Shown: piece after piece, positions 11,315-23,500 of the stretch
Numbering within the stretch: the stretch's first letter is position 1
How the letters are laid out: each line of letters starts with the position of its first letter
Source: Rhizophagus irregularis
Taxonomy: Eukaryota > Glomeromycota > Glomeromycetes > Glomerales > Glomeraceae
Assembly: GCF_026210795.1 (NCBI RefSeq)
Contig: NC_089437.1
Location: 2,356,001-2,420,000 of the forward strand
DNA length: 64,000 nucleotides
Direction of reading: 5' to 3'
Program-made: the position numbers and the translations under genes
The notes under the pieces: model-generated
Told to the model about the DNA's origin: nothing
What the model saw: only the letters and a program-made list of their open reading frames with translations
The model's database searches: none

Positions 11315-13292
11315 CAAATAGAAATTGCCTTTTAAATAAATTATAAATCTATAATAAATAATTTTTATAAGTTTAAATTTAAGTAATACTAGTATGATTT
11401 TTTAAGAATATGGATTCTTTATAATAAAAAGAGGGGAAATTACTAAAAAAATTAAATTTATATTTATATATTAAAAATACTTCAAATATTATAATTTATC
11501 GAGAATTAATATTAACTAAAAAAAATTTTTTTTAGCAGTTTCTTCTCTTTCTATTGCAAAGAGCCCATATAATTATTATAAAAATAAAACCAATTAGTTA
11601 GATTACTAATAATATAAAATAAAAGTTAAAGTAATAAATAAAATAAATAAAAAAAAATATAATGAATTTTATAATAAAATTAAATTACACTTAAAAGTAA
11701 TAAAACTCCTATTTTTATTAATCATTCAAATTATATATAATAATAATTTGAAATTTTAATGTAATAATATAATATTTTAAAATATCCATTCAAATTTTAC
11801 ACTTCTAATATTTACATATTATATTATTATTATTATTATTTTTAATGATTTACATATGCTTTATTGATATTAAGTTTATATACTATACAAACAAATTATT
11901 ATGAGTTATATCCACCTAGTAGGATACAATCATTAAAATACAAAAAAAAAATAATAATAAATGATACTATATCTATTGATTTAAACTATACTGATTTTGA
12001 TTTAATTTGATTTTTTTGAATTTTATATATTATATTAATATTATATTAATTATAACTTATTGGAAATATTGCTAGTTAAGTAGTTATTTTAGAGGTTTAT
12101 ATTTATGAATATGTAGACTAATTACTAAATAAAATATCAATCTCTATAAGGGTAATTAAAAAAAATATACTATATTAATTAAAAAAAATTTAACAATTAT
12201 TATACTAGTTAAATAAAATTAGTGATTTCTTTATTTTATTAATTAATTAAAATTACATATAATAATAAATGAAATTTTAATATGTAATAATAGATTTTAA
12301 AGAATACAATATTAAATTTTCATACTTCTAATCTTTATATAGCTGTATTTTTCTGATAATTATTAAATTAAAAAATGAAGATTTAAATAAAATTTTATTT
12401 TTTTAAAATAATTGTTATTTTTTAAAACTATTGCCTTCAAATATACAAAAAATACATTTTATTATATAAAATTTTGAGAAAATATGAAAGTACAGTATTA
12501 TTATTTTAAAATTAATTTTCTTTTGATTTTTTTATAACTTACAAATAATAAAACTAGAAAAATGAAGTTTTGTATATATATATTAACCAGAATCCTGTAT
12601 TATTACATATTAAAATTTGTAACATTACTATATACAATTCTAAATAAACTGTCAGTATTGAACTATTTGTTCGCTTTTATATATAGATAATTATTAAAAT
12701 TTCTTTTTTTTTTAATTAAAATAGTTATATAAAGGCTAAAACTGTGAAATTTAAATATATGTTCTTAAAAATCTATGCAATGTATAATTAACAAAAAATA
12801 GGATTCCCTCTACTTGTGTATATAGTGTATATAAGTTTATTGCTCATAAAAAAAGGTATATTATAAAGGATTATTTTATTAGTATAAAATTTAGATTAAG
12901 TAATATTAACCTAGATATAGAGCTTTGCTCCGATTCAATTCCGGGTAAACCGGAAAATTTTCCGACGAAAAAAATCATTTACCAATTTAATTTGGGTGGG
13001 CATTGTTCAAATAAGATATATATAGATATTTGTAAAACATAGAAAAAGCATTTGTGCCACGGTCTCACAGTTCGTGTAACGTTATCCATTTGACGCTTTA
13101 TTTAGTCAGCCTACAAGCTGCAATCCGGTTTTTGTACATGGACGACTACTTTGCTGCCATTTTCCATAAACTTGTGTGCGGCTTTATCTTCTCGTTTCGC
13201 AGTGTTTGAAACTCAATTTTATTTACTTTCTTTACTGTAAAAAAAAGCTCTTTCATTTTCAACGGTAAAATCAAGAAAAAAATTTAACAATA
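11315..13292. other. Gene-free AT-rich DNA upstream of MED25
   Basis: Only low-complexity A/T sequence, with poly-T and ATTATT runs near 11820-11840, to about 12900. From 12900 composition becomes more balanced, marking the likely promoter and 5' untranslated region of the next gene. No TATA box can be named with confidence. Confidence 0.5.
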
Positions 13293-16200
13293 ATGCTACA
13301 AAAGATCAATTTGGTTATCATCGTTCTAGACGGTAGTTATCTTCTAGAGGAACACTTTGAGACTATTTTTGAGGCTTATCTTGAGCCTATACTCAAGTAA
13401 GTAGTGAGAATTTTTTAAAATTTCTAATACATTGGAAAGTCTTCTATGTAGTCATTTTATTTATTGTAGTTATATTAATAATTTAATTTTACCAAAATAT
13501 TTTTCAGACATATGAAACAACAACAAATTATAATAGAAAAAGAAGATAAAGAAAAAAAGGGAGAACCAGAAAAAAGCAAAATCACGGTAAAATTAATCAT
13601 TTAACTCTTTCACTTATCTCGTCTTTAACAGAACAGAAGTTGCCAGGTGTAAGTTCTCCTAGTGGAATACTATCATACCAAATTGTAACGTTTTAATTTT
13701 ATTTTAACATAGCCCAAGTTGAAATGTGGTCTTGTTGTTTTTGGGAACTACGAACCTATTTCGCGGTCTCCAGTCACAACATATTATTTTGGAGAAAACT
13801 TATCAGAATTCGAAAAGCTTATAACCGGCATAGAATTCGAAGACGGTGGTATGAGAGAAAATGCAGTGGCTGAAGGTTTAGTTGCTGCGTTAGAGGTAAC
13901 TAGCTTGATAAAATTTTTTTTTTCATTATTATATTATGTGTTAATAACGTATTTCCTTATAGATGTTTGATGCATACAAAAGTCAAATGAAGCCCGAAAC
14001 ATCTGAGACCGAAATAATAAGACATTGCCTTCTTATATCTAACAGCCATCCATGTCCTGACCTTGTCCATCGAAATCTTGATGAAAAATACGATCAATAT
14101 TCTATGAAAAAAATCGTAGAGGAGATGAAAAACGTATGTAACATGAGGCTTCCTATACTGATTGAATTTTGGAATTAATCAAATGTGTCTAATGTATATT
14201 ATTTGATTTAGCAAAAAATTCATCTCTCGTTGATAACCCCAGAAAGAAATTTTACGGAATTAGAAGAACTTGTAACAGAGGTATGAATTTGTATTATATA
14301 TTAGATTTTGTTAATTTTACTTTTGTATTGTTTTTCTTAATGATTGCGGGAATGTAATAATTAAAGGTTAACCAAGGCGTTGAGGTTCACAATGCCACAG
14401 ATGTAGTAAATTCGTCTCATATAGTGAAGTTAGCAGGCTTTAAGCCTCCCTTTACACATCCAAAAGAAGGTGAATTGATTGAATCATATATATTCTAAAT
14501 TTATACATAGTTGTAATATAATTTAAATTAACCTTTTTTCTAAAAAAAAAACATAAATATGGTCAAAAATAATATAAATTAGTACCTATAGCACAAAAGA
14601 GGAAGCGAGAAGATTCGACGAGTTCCACGGGTACTAATGACCAACAATTATCGTCTGCTCAAAATCCGGGTAATGAAGCCAAAAAAGTAAAACTCGAGCA
14701 GACACTAGAACTTCCGAAAGATCAACCTCCTATTACTAGTAGTCAGTTACTCGGTCAACAGTCACAGGCTTTTCCAATAATCAAGAAGGAACCTATTCAG
14801 AGTTCTCCCGGACAACAGTCAAGCAATCAGCAACCTGTTACTAATATGACGCAAACACAGGCTACACCTAAGTTACAGACGCCGGCAGTTTCAACTGTCG
14901 TAACACCAAATACAAACTCTATACCCCCGCAAGTTATACAGATTACACCGAATGTACTTGCTCAAACACCACAACCTATTAAAATAACTAGTCAATCTGC
15001 CCCAAACAATGTGCAAATGCAATCACCCGCTCCTGCTGGAACAATGTCTCGTCCCCCTCAGCGGCCCACATTTACATCGCAGCAACCAATGCCTGGTTCT
15101 CAGATGTTTGCTCGTCCTCAAAATATGCCTGGAGTTAAATTTCCACAATTACATGCACAATTACATGCACAATTAGCTTCAATGACACCAGAAAAACGTG
15201 CTCAGTATATTGCTAATTTGACAGCTCAACAACCTCTTCGAAACAATCCTCAACTTAGAAACGCGTTGACTATTAATAATGCACAAATCAGCAATCAATT
15301 GCTTCGACAACAAAATACTCTACTTCAGCATGAGTTGGTCGCAAGTCAACAAAATCTTGCGAATGTTTTGGGTAGAAATCCTCAATTAAATCTTGGGCTT
15401 CCTTTACAAAATGGAATAAATATTGGCCAACAACACTTTGTAACTTCGGCTGCTCCTATAAGTGAAGCGGTAAGTACACAAGCTCTTAATGGATTTGTTT
15501 CGTCGGCCGCTTTAAATGCAGCTACTGCTCAACAGCTTGGTGCATTTAACGCGTCGACAACTCCTACGAGCAATTCAGTTAGCGCTGTTGGTTATACTAC
15601 CGCATCAACATCTGTTGGCACAATAAATACACAATTTGGAGGTAACACTACTGCTACGAATAGTGCACAATTGCCTGCATCTACTATGAATTCTATATCC
15701 ACTGCTGGTATGACAGGACAAACTGCCAATGTGACTACCGGAGTTATAGGACAGATGGCAAATGGTGGAATTCGTCCTAATATGCCTCAAAAAAAGATTA
15801 ATGCATTATGGAGTGGTCATATCGCATGGTCAGCCAACAATAATCAAGGACAAAAACGCGAGCTTACTTGTCAAGTATCTGCTTTCCCAGTTCCTACCAA
15901 AAAGACTGCACCGCTTTCACAAATTGATTAGTGAGTACTATTTTGGGTTATATAATATAAAAGATTAAATTTTATTAATATTTATTTAATTTAAAAAGTA
16001 TGATTTCATGCTGGCCAGAGAAAATGGAAATTTCTGGCATTAATCATGCTAAGGATGTTATAAGTAATGCTAGTGCAAATCCAAAGATTGTATCATTTTT
16101 GCCAAATCCTACAAACCCCACGATCCAGGAAAATAATAATACTTTTGGAGTTTTGATGCGAATTTTGGAAGGGAGAAAGATGGTAGGTAAAAAAAAATGG

Positions 16201-16483
16201 ATTTATTAATTGATTATAAATAAATATTAATCACTTATTGTTAATTTAGGCTGCTTTTGTACGCTTTCCTAATGCTCCAAATCCGAATGGGGGTATAGTT
16301 CTTTTCACTAATAATGGGCCAGGCAATGCAACAAAACTTGTTGGCTTGCTCTTTTTGGATACACCGTTGCCAACAAGTGCACCAGTTCTTTCACAAGGAC
16401 AACAAATTCGACCTCCACAGGTAACAGCACAGCAAAATGCTTTACAACTATTACAACTTCAACAAATGTTGAGATCACAGCAG

Positions 16484-16518
<35 letters not shown>

Positions 16519-16905
16519 GGCAATGCCAATACAAGCAACAGCTTCCGTTATACAGCAAAATGTTCTTCAACAAAAACTTGCGTTACAACGACAACAACAA
16601 CAACAACAACAGCAAATGGCTAATTTGCCAGCAAATATGCAACAAATGCTTCAGCAGCAACAACGACAAGTTTTACAGTCTACTATGTTACAAAATCCAC
16701 AGCAGTATCGAATGCAACAGTTATTTCAGTCGGCCAGAAATGCTAATCCTGGTATGTTAGATTATTTGTTATTTTATTTTTACAATACTTTTTCTGTTCT
16801 TAAATAAATAATATTCCTTATTTTATGTGTAAAGGTATTACTCAAGAACAAATGATGGCCTTATTGCGACGGCAACAACCGTCTCAACAACAACCAACTC
16901 AATAA
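13293..16905 (+). CDS. MED25: Mediator of RNA polymerase II transcription subunit 25
   Basis: Eleven-exon model: 13293-13396, 13508-13586, 13632-13646, 13713-13895, 13963-14133, 14212-14280, 14367-14469, 14592-15930, 15999-16182, 16250-16751 and 16835-16905. Phases agree throughout, giving about 939 residues. Residues 1-230 form a von Willebrand A-like domain starting INLVIIVLDGSYLLEEHFE, with CGLVVFGNYEP and a long AVAEGLVAALEMFDAY helix, as in the Mediator-binding vWA of MED25. A Gln/Pro/Asn-rich linker follows. At about 640-790 lies an ACID/PTOV-like activator-binding domain (NALWSGHIAW, CWPEKMEI, AAFVRFPNAP, LVGLLFLD). The tail is Gln-rich with a CAG/CAA run at about 16480-16519. It should link activators to Mediator in the nucleus. 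Exon 3 is only 15 nt and least certain. Confidence 0.88.
16480..16519 (+). repeat. CAG/CAA polyglutamine microsatellite in MED25
   Basis: An uninterrupted run of CAG then CAA/CAG codons encodes polyglutamine in the C-terminal tail of MED25; a second CAA-rich run lies at about 16590-16613. The open frame on the opposite strand here (poly-Ala/Val) is only its shadow. Confidence 0.85.
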
Positions 16906-17565
16906 AAATATTAGATATTTTTTTTTAAAGAAGTGATTTTCATCATAAAGACATTTGGAATAATTTTTGACGGAATTTTGTATTTGTTACAACACCAAAA
17001 AAAAAATTATATATTAGCAATGGTTAATTAACAGTTGTAATAATAATCTTCCCGTTGCTATTTTTGTAGTTTATTAGATAATAGTGTCTTAATATATATT
17101 AACTAACCACCCATGATAGTTATTAGTAATGGTTTATTACATATTAAAAAAAAACTTTTATATTCTTTTTATAAAACAAAAAAAAACCAAAAAAAAAACC
17201 AAAAAAAAAGTGAATATTTTCTGATATACATTTATCATTACAATGTATATTAGAATTATATTCCTGTAAAAAAAACCGACTTTCTTTTTTTCGATTTTTG
17301 ATTTTATTATATTTTATTTATGTTAGAAAAAAATTTTTGTTTTATAATGTAATTAAAAAAATTACTTTTTATATTTTATTTTCAATTTTATTCAGTCTTT
17401 CTTTAAAATCTTTATATAAAGTTTATCTTATAATCGGAAATTTCTCTTGTATCGAATATCTTATTAATAAAGTCATTCATTATATGAAACAAAATAAGTT
17501 TATATTAATTTTTTGAGTATGATTAAATGCTAAACTCCAAAGCAGTTCTTGTGATCTAATAAAAT
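16906..17565. other. Intergenic, convergent 3' regions
   Basis: Separates the ends of MED25 (plus) and the Mis14-like gene (minus). It has poly-A tracts, including a repeated AAAAAAACC motif near 17178-17210, and no gene. A 72-codon open frame rich in Phe, Ile and Tyr at 17298-17516 has only A/T-driven composition. Confidence 0.55.
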
Positions 17566-18478
17566 TCACGAAGTTGAATTATTTTGATTAAATTTATTAA
17601 TATCTGTAACAACAATTTGAGCTCTTTCAAGCCTTGACAAGTTGGCAGATGTAGACTAGAAACAATTGAAGTGAATGATGTTAGAAATTAATAATTTAGC
17701 GTTTGAAACATTATGAATTTACCTTTTTCAATTCTGTTAATAAAGCGAGACTTCGATCATAAGTTTGAATAACGCGTTCGGGAAATCGTTCATCTTGTAA
17801 AATAATGTTTTGGAAGCAAGTTAAAACGCGTTTGCGAAAAAAAATAAATTCTTTTTAACCAAATAATATACCATCAGCATCTTCGGAATCAATTTGCATA
17901 TCACAAACTTCCACATCATCAACAATTTCGGCATGATTTTTCATAAAAGATTGTAATATTAAAATATCTTCAAACTTCTTCTTAATAATTTCAGGTAAAT
18001 TACGTCGTTTTTCTGTTAATGTTAATGTCATATCGTCAATATTTGATTCTAATGATATTAAATTCGATAAAAGATTTTCATCGAATGGCTCAACATCTAA
18101 TTACAGTTGATCAATGGATTAGTATAGTGAGATGAAATTAGAACTACAATACAAATAATGACACCTTTTTCTTCTAATGCTTTATCATAAGCCATTCCAT
18201 TCACTTCAAAATTTGGAGAGCATAATTTAAACGTATCATCAACCCACTGATAAAAAAACAAATTAGTTATTATGTATATAATAATTTCTATTATAACCAT
18301 AAATTTGAATGATAAATACTTTTGTAACGATAGAAGTAACTTGTGATTTTAATTCATCATCTGTATCTACATCAAAATATTTTTGTATGTAAGAAGATAT
18401 TGAACATTTTATTCCATTTTGAATATATAATATGTCCTTTATATCATCTACTTGTATTTTTGGATGTTCTCTTTCCAT
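17566..18478 (-). CDS. NSL1: Mis14/Nsl1-like kinetochore MIND-complex subunit
   Basis: Five exons on the minus strand: 18478-18320, 18246-18165, 18096-17872, 17793-17723 and 17655-17566. All are GT-AG with agreeing phases, giving about 208 residues. The start is the ATG at 18478. The middle reads EPFDENLLSNLISLESN followed by an RRNLPEIIKKK basic stretch. That matches the Mis14/Nsl1 pattern of EPFD, a coiled coil and an R-R/K-x-x-P motif. Nsl1 is one of four subunits of the Mis12/MIND complex, which joins centromeric chromatin to the Ndc80 complex. The predicted length fits the family (about 200). Divergence is high, so the assignment is moderate; another short coiled-coil kinetochore protein is possible. 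Its start lies 184 bp from the divergent Myb-like gene. Confidence 0.68.
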
Positions 18479-18662
18479 CACGTTAAAATTACAATTTCTC
18501 GGTAGGAAATTATATATTATTGAAAGAGGAAAACGAAATGGTGTACGCGAACTCAGTTTAAAAAAACGCGAAAATTTTTAGAAAATCACGTGGTTCGATA
18601 TTGTAATTGATTATCAGGTTTTTGGACTTTTTACGCTTTCATTAAATTCTGCACATTAATAA
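18479..18662. promoter_or_regulatory. Compact bidirectional promoter region
   Basis: Only 184 bp separate the start codons of the minus-strand Mis14-like gene and the plus-strand SANT protein. The stretch includes ACGCGAAAATTT and a CACGTG palindrome (AAATCACGTGGTT, near 18583). ACGCG is the core of MBF/MCB G1-S elements in other fungi, which would fit a kinetochore gene; this is inference from the word alone. Confidence 0.5.
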
Positions 18663-20252
18663 ATGCGTAAAACTTCATTTATAGCAAATTCCTTATTTCT
18701 CAAAAGATTCATTTATAGCACAAGAGTTTACTTCAGCTTTAGTAAGAACTCTTCAATTTCTCCAATTTCACCATTACCTTATTTGCTCTCATCTTCAGTA
18801 CGTAAATTATTGCATTACAAAATAATAACGCGCAATAAAAAATGGAATTATGAAGAAGATAATATACTTTTGAGAAGAGTAATAAGATATGGGTGGAAAC
18901 ATTGGGGAATCATATCACAGGGTTTTACAAATAGATCTTCTTTAGATTGTTATTATCGTTATAGATACGGTCTAAAATATTTAATAGATTATTCTTATAT
19001 TAATCAGTCATCAATAATGTCATTGACATTAAAAGAACAACAACAATTTTGGAAAAATTTAAGTAAAACAAATAACTTAAAACAAACATTACAATTAAGA
19101 ACAAACTCTTCATCATTATTGAAAAAGTATTTTATTGATATGCAAAAATTTTCAAGAGAACAACAACAATTATCACCAGTTAATTATAATTCAGTTTTAC
19201 AAATCAGTAAGAAAATTAATGAAAATAATGGTGTTACAAGAAAACCTTGGACGAAGGATGAAACTAAAAGATTAGTATATTTACTATCTAATTACGCTTC
19301 ACTAGATAATCAATTACTTTTCTCCCGTAATTCCTGTAATAAAGGAAAAAGTACTATGTATAATTGGAAATTGATTAGTTCAACCTATTTTCCTAACAGG
19401 ACTTTAAACGATGTTAAAGATAAGTGGCATAATATTCAAACAAGAATTCCTTGGACAAAACAAGAAGATCAGATTATTATTGATGGTGTAAAACAATTTG
19501 GTGAAAAAGATCAATGGGATAAAATTGCTTTGAAAATTAACTCAATTGCTCCTAATTCAACAATTTCATCTGATTTTTCTTCCTTGCTAACATCTGCTGT
19601 TAGATCACCGAGTCAATGTATGGTTAGATGGAGAGATACTTTAAAACCTTTGCAATCAAAGCAAAAAAAATTTTCTGAATTTGAACATTTAATCTTAGTA
19701 AAAGCATTAAAAGAAGTGTCTTTAAAAGGTAATCAAATTGACTGGAAATCCATTCATCAATATTATCTCCCGAATAGAACTCCGTTACAACTATATAAGC
19801 ATTATTATAACGTTATATGTAAACCCGCTAAATGGAACTTACAAGAAGATGAACTTTTACTTAAGACTATCAAAGAATATTGTCATCAATCAGAAGCACA
19901 AGAAAATTCTCAAGAGACCTTTCCCCTTTCTTTGAGGGATAATGATGTATGGAAACGAATTGCTCAGAATATTCCTGGTAGAACTGCAATTCAATGTAGA
20001 AATAGATATATAGATACACTTAATCCTTCTTTAAAAAAAGGTCGTTATACAGCAGAAGACCATTTTCAATTATTTATGTCAATTAAAAAGAATGGTCATA
20101 GATGGTCTTTAGTTGCAAAAGAAATGGGTAGATCAAAAGTTGCTATTGCTAAATTATATAGTATATGGAAATGTCGTAGGAAAGTTTCAAGGATACGTAT
20201 TAATAAAGGGGGTATAAATAGCATTTATAGTAAGTTATTGAGCCACATTTAA
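18663..20252 (+). CDS. Multi-repeat SANT/Myb-like DNA-binding protein, possible mitochondrial presequence
   Basis: Single-exon frame of 529 residues. At least five, probably six, SANT/Myb-type helix-turn-helix units are visible by their spaced tryptophans and Arg/Asn-rich third helices: about 59-108 (KKWNYEEDNILLRRVIRYG), 193-258 (KPWTKDETKRL), 262-333 (IPWTKQEDQIIIDGV), 335-387, 389-456 (AKWNLQEDELLL, then PGRTAIQCRNRY) and 458-505 (GRYTAEDHFQLFM). A run of Myb repeats recalls SNAPC4 and fungal Myb proteins, but no defined orthologue is claimed. The first 63 residues contain no Asp or Glu and are rich in Arg, Lys, Ser and Phe, as in mitochondrial targeting peptides. If the true start is internal, the protein would be nuclear. 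Confidence 0.82.
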   Translation: MRKTSFIANSLFLKRFIYSTRVYFSFSKNSSISPISPLPYLLSSSVRKLLHYKIITRNKKWNYEEDNILLRRVIRYGWKHWGIISQGFTNRSSLDCYYRYRYGLKYLIDYSYINQSSIMSLTLKEQQQFWKNLSKTNNLKQTLQLRTNSSSLLKKYFIDMQKFSREQQQLSPVNYNSVLQISKKINENNGVTRKPWTKDETKRLVYLLSNYASLDNQLLFSRNSCNKGKSTMYNWKLISSTYFPNRTLNDVKDKWHNIQTRIPWTKQEDQIIIDGVKQFGEKDQWDKIALKINSIAPNSTISSDFSSLLTSAVRSPSQCMVRWRDTLKPLQSKQKKFSEFEHLILVKALKEVSLKGNQIDWKSIHQYYLPNRTPLQLYKHYYNVICKPAKWNLQEDELLLKTIKEYCHQSEAQENSQETFPLSLRDNDVWKRIAQNIPGRTAIQCRNRYIDTLNPSLKKGRYTAEDHFQLFMSIKKNGHRWSLVAKEMGRSKVAIAKLYSIWKCRRKVSRIRINKGGINSIYSKLLSHI

Positions 20253-20549
20253 GACTTTACTTCTTAATCCGTAAAATATTTATTTTTTTTTGTACATACA
20301 TACACATAAATAAATAAATTAAATAAAAAATGGTGAATGACGTGAATAAATGTAAAATGTAAGATGATAAATTTAAATAAATAATGAAGATGAGTACGAA
20401 GTCTAAGTATAGTACAAGAAAGATGAAAAGGTAGAATGATTTTTTATATGATGAATCTATAGATGTATAGATGATGATTAGACAAGTTATATAACATTGT
20501 ATATAACTAAATGAATATATTATTGTAGAGATCATAAAAAATAATGATA
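20253..20549. other. Convergent 3' intergenic region
   Basis: Between the end of the SANT gene (plus) and the end of the helicase gene (minus). A 92-codon open frame on the minus strand is Ile/Tyr/Phe-rich with no domain-like pattern and is judged to be untranslated sequence. Confidence 0.5.
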
Positions 20550-23500
20550 TTAGTAACGTGTTTTGTCCACTGAATCGTGTTCTAATTTATCCAAAATTTC
20601 AACGATTCCTCTAACAAGTTTAGCTTTGTCTTTTTCGTCATCCTCATCCAATTTCCCTGCTAAATTAAGTTTATTATTTTGAACAAAAGCCGAATTGTTG
20701 CTATTATTAACGTTAGTATCCAATCGTTCATAAACTTGAGCTAAACAATTTTCCAACAAAAGTTTCAATTTATTCATCGATTCAATTATTTTACCATTAC
20801 CACAAAATGTTAACCATTCATCAATTGTAAGTAAAAGGCTATCATTTTGTTTAGTTTCACCTCCAAATAAAATAACTGATAATGGATCAATCCTTGTTGT
20901 GCTACGAAGATAAATTTGTTTCCCACTTTTCTTGATCTTTGTTGAATATGCATAAAGAGTTCCTATAGGTGCAAATAAACTTTCGTCTGATTCGCTTCCT
21001 ATTATTCCATTACCAACACGGTAATTTCTCGCTAATTTCGCTGCTCTTCCTTTATAATTCACTGATGCCGGATGAATAAATGTGATGCTCTCGTGTCGAG
21101 TTTGGTAAGTTTTCTTTGATGTCTTCAAAGAAATATTTGGATATACTCCTGCACAAATTAATGACCGAAGTAAAGGAAGGCAGTTTGAATTCAGATTATA
21201 TTCAGGTGGTCCCAACGCAAGACCTCTTGGTTCACCATAATCTCTTTGCGGATAATGTTTTGGTACAACTCCTGCACGTTCCAAAAGATTTAATAATTGA
21301 ATTTTAACTTGTTCGATTGTTTGTAAACCAGTTCTATTTAAGAAATTATCAGTGCAAAACTTATTAGCTTCGTGATAATTTCCTGATGATTGAAGTTCAT
21401 ACCAAGCTTTATAAGCATTTAATATAGCAAAATGATCACTTGATAAACCTTGAGCCCAATGTACTTTAATTTCATCAGCTCGATCTTTTGCTTGTGGAGG
21501 TGATAAGAACGGACTTTTTGATGATATACAAGCTGCGATTGTTAAGATCGGATCCAAACATTGAAATATTGCTCCCAAAAGTACCATTTTACCCAAACCT
21601 GGTTCCATGGGAAGTGTAGCTAAAACTTTTCCTAGTGGAGTCAATTCTTCCGCAGAATCTAACGCTTGCAATGATTTTAAATTTTCTAAAGCTGCTGAAA
21701 CACTTGCATGATCTGGTGGTTGAATAGCTTGTGCAAGAACATCACCAATTGAAGCTGGAAGATCAAGTGCCTTAATGTGAAGACAAATTTCTTGTAAATC
21801 AGATCTCAACATTTCCGGTGTGGAATAACCTTCAAGATTTTGATATCTAGCACGTGACATCATTACATAATATTCTCCTTCGCGCACACGACCTGCTCTA
21901 CCAGAACGCTGACGTGAATTTGATTGACTTATCCAAGTAGTAACTAGATTTGTCATTCGCTTAGATGGATCATATCTTTTTTCTTTAACCTTGCCAGAAT
22001 CAATTACATGCACAACGTCTTGAATTGTTATAGAAGTTTCTGCTATATTAGTAGCAAGAATAATTTTTCTCATCTTGGGATTTGGTAAAGGTTCAAAAAC
22101 TTCTTGTTGTGATAAAGATGGAAGTGAAGAATGTAACATGTGAATACGAAAACGTGATTGATCGGAAAAATCAATACCAAGTGGATAAGGAGAAGTTGTT
22201 AATAATCGATTAAGAGCCATAATTTCTTCCCAACCGGGTAAGAAAACAAGTATTGCGCCTTCTTCTGTTGTATGAACAATATGAGCGATTACTAAAGAAA
22301 TTAAATGATACGGAATTTCTGCATCGATTTGTTCATCACTATGCTTTCGTTCAATAAATCCTCCAATTGATGAAGTATCATTATCATCGATTTCACTGCT
22401 ATGGCTATCAATTTCATCACTATCTATATCCATTGTAAGATATTTTTTCCCTTGTACTGTGCCCTTTGATGAAACAAATTTTGTAGGTGGAAGTTTTCTT
22501 GGTTGAAATTTCTTTTCACGATCAACATATTTCGACGTTTCATCATAGTCTAATTGAGGAGGTTTATAAAAATCTCGAAGCTTCAATACAAAATCATCTA
22601 TAAAATATTGCTGAACAGGATAAGTTTTTCCCGGAACTCGAACAACAGGGCATCTTCCATTAGAGAAGAAATCACCAAAGTATTCAGCAAAAATCCCCGT
22701 GTCAATTGTAGCACTCATTAAGATTAATTTTATTGGAGGAAGTTTATTACGACGTCTTTCGTGAAGAATCCTTTTTAAAATAACTAAAAGAAAATCAGCA
22801 TTCATATCTCTTTCATGAACTTCATCAACAACAATATGAGTAACTCCTTCTAGTACATCTTTTCCATTCTTTTCTTCATGCATTCTTCGTAGAAATACAC
22901 CCGTAGTACAATATAAAATACTTCCAGCCGAAGCTGGCATGACGCTTTCAAAACGAACTTGATATCCAACAGAAAGCCCAAGTCTTTCGGAACGTTCGTA
23001 GGCAACTCTTTGCGCTACCGAAATAGCAGCAATTCTTCTTGGTTGAGTGACGATAATATTACATCGAGCTCCTTGATGTTTAATAATTTCTTTTTCAAAT
23101 ATCAATTGAGGTAATTGTGTTGTCTTTCCACAGCCAGTTGAACCAACAACTACAGTTACAGGATTACTTTCAATTGCATCCAATATAGGATTAGTATAAT
23201 CACTGATTGGAAGCCGAGAACGATTAGAACGAAGTTTTTCAGTATTGGTAGATTTAAGATAATCTTGATAAACTTTAAAAAGACGTTCAGATTCTGTGTC
23301 AAGGATACTATTTAATTGTTCTTGATTAATACTTCCTTTCTTGTTATCTGTTTGATCCAAATTATTCTTTTCCACCTTTTCTCCTTTATTTGCGATGATA
23401 TCCTTATCTTTTCTTTGAAACATCTTAGCTTGTTGCAATTCCGAAACTAAATTGTTTAATGTTTTGTATGTTTGGTTGCTCATTTGAACACTTATGTATG

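Noticed and set aside
16308-16538. Ala/Val-rich minus-strand open frame
   Set aside because: It is the complement of the MED25 polyglutamine tract.
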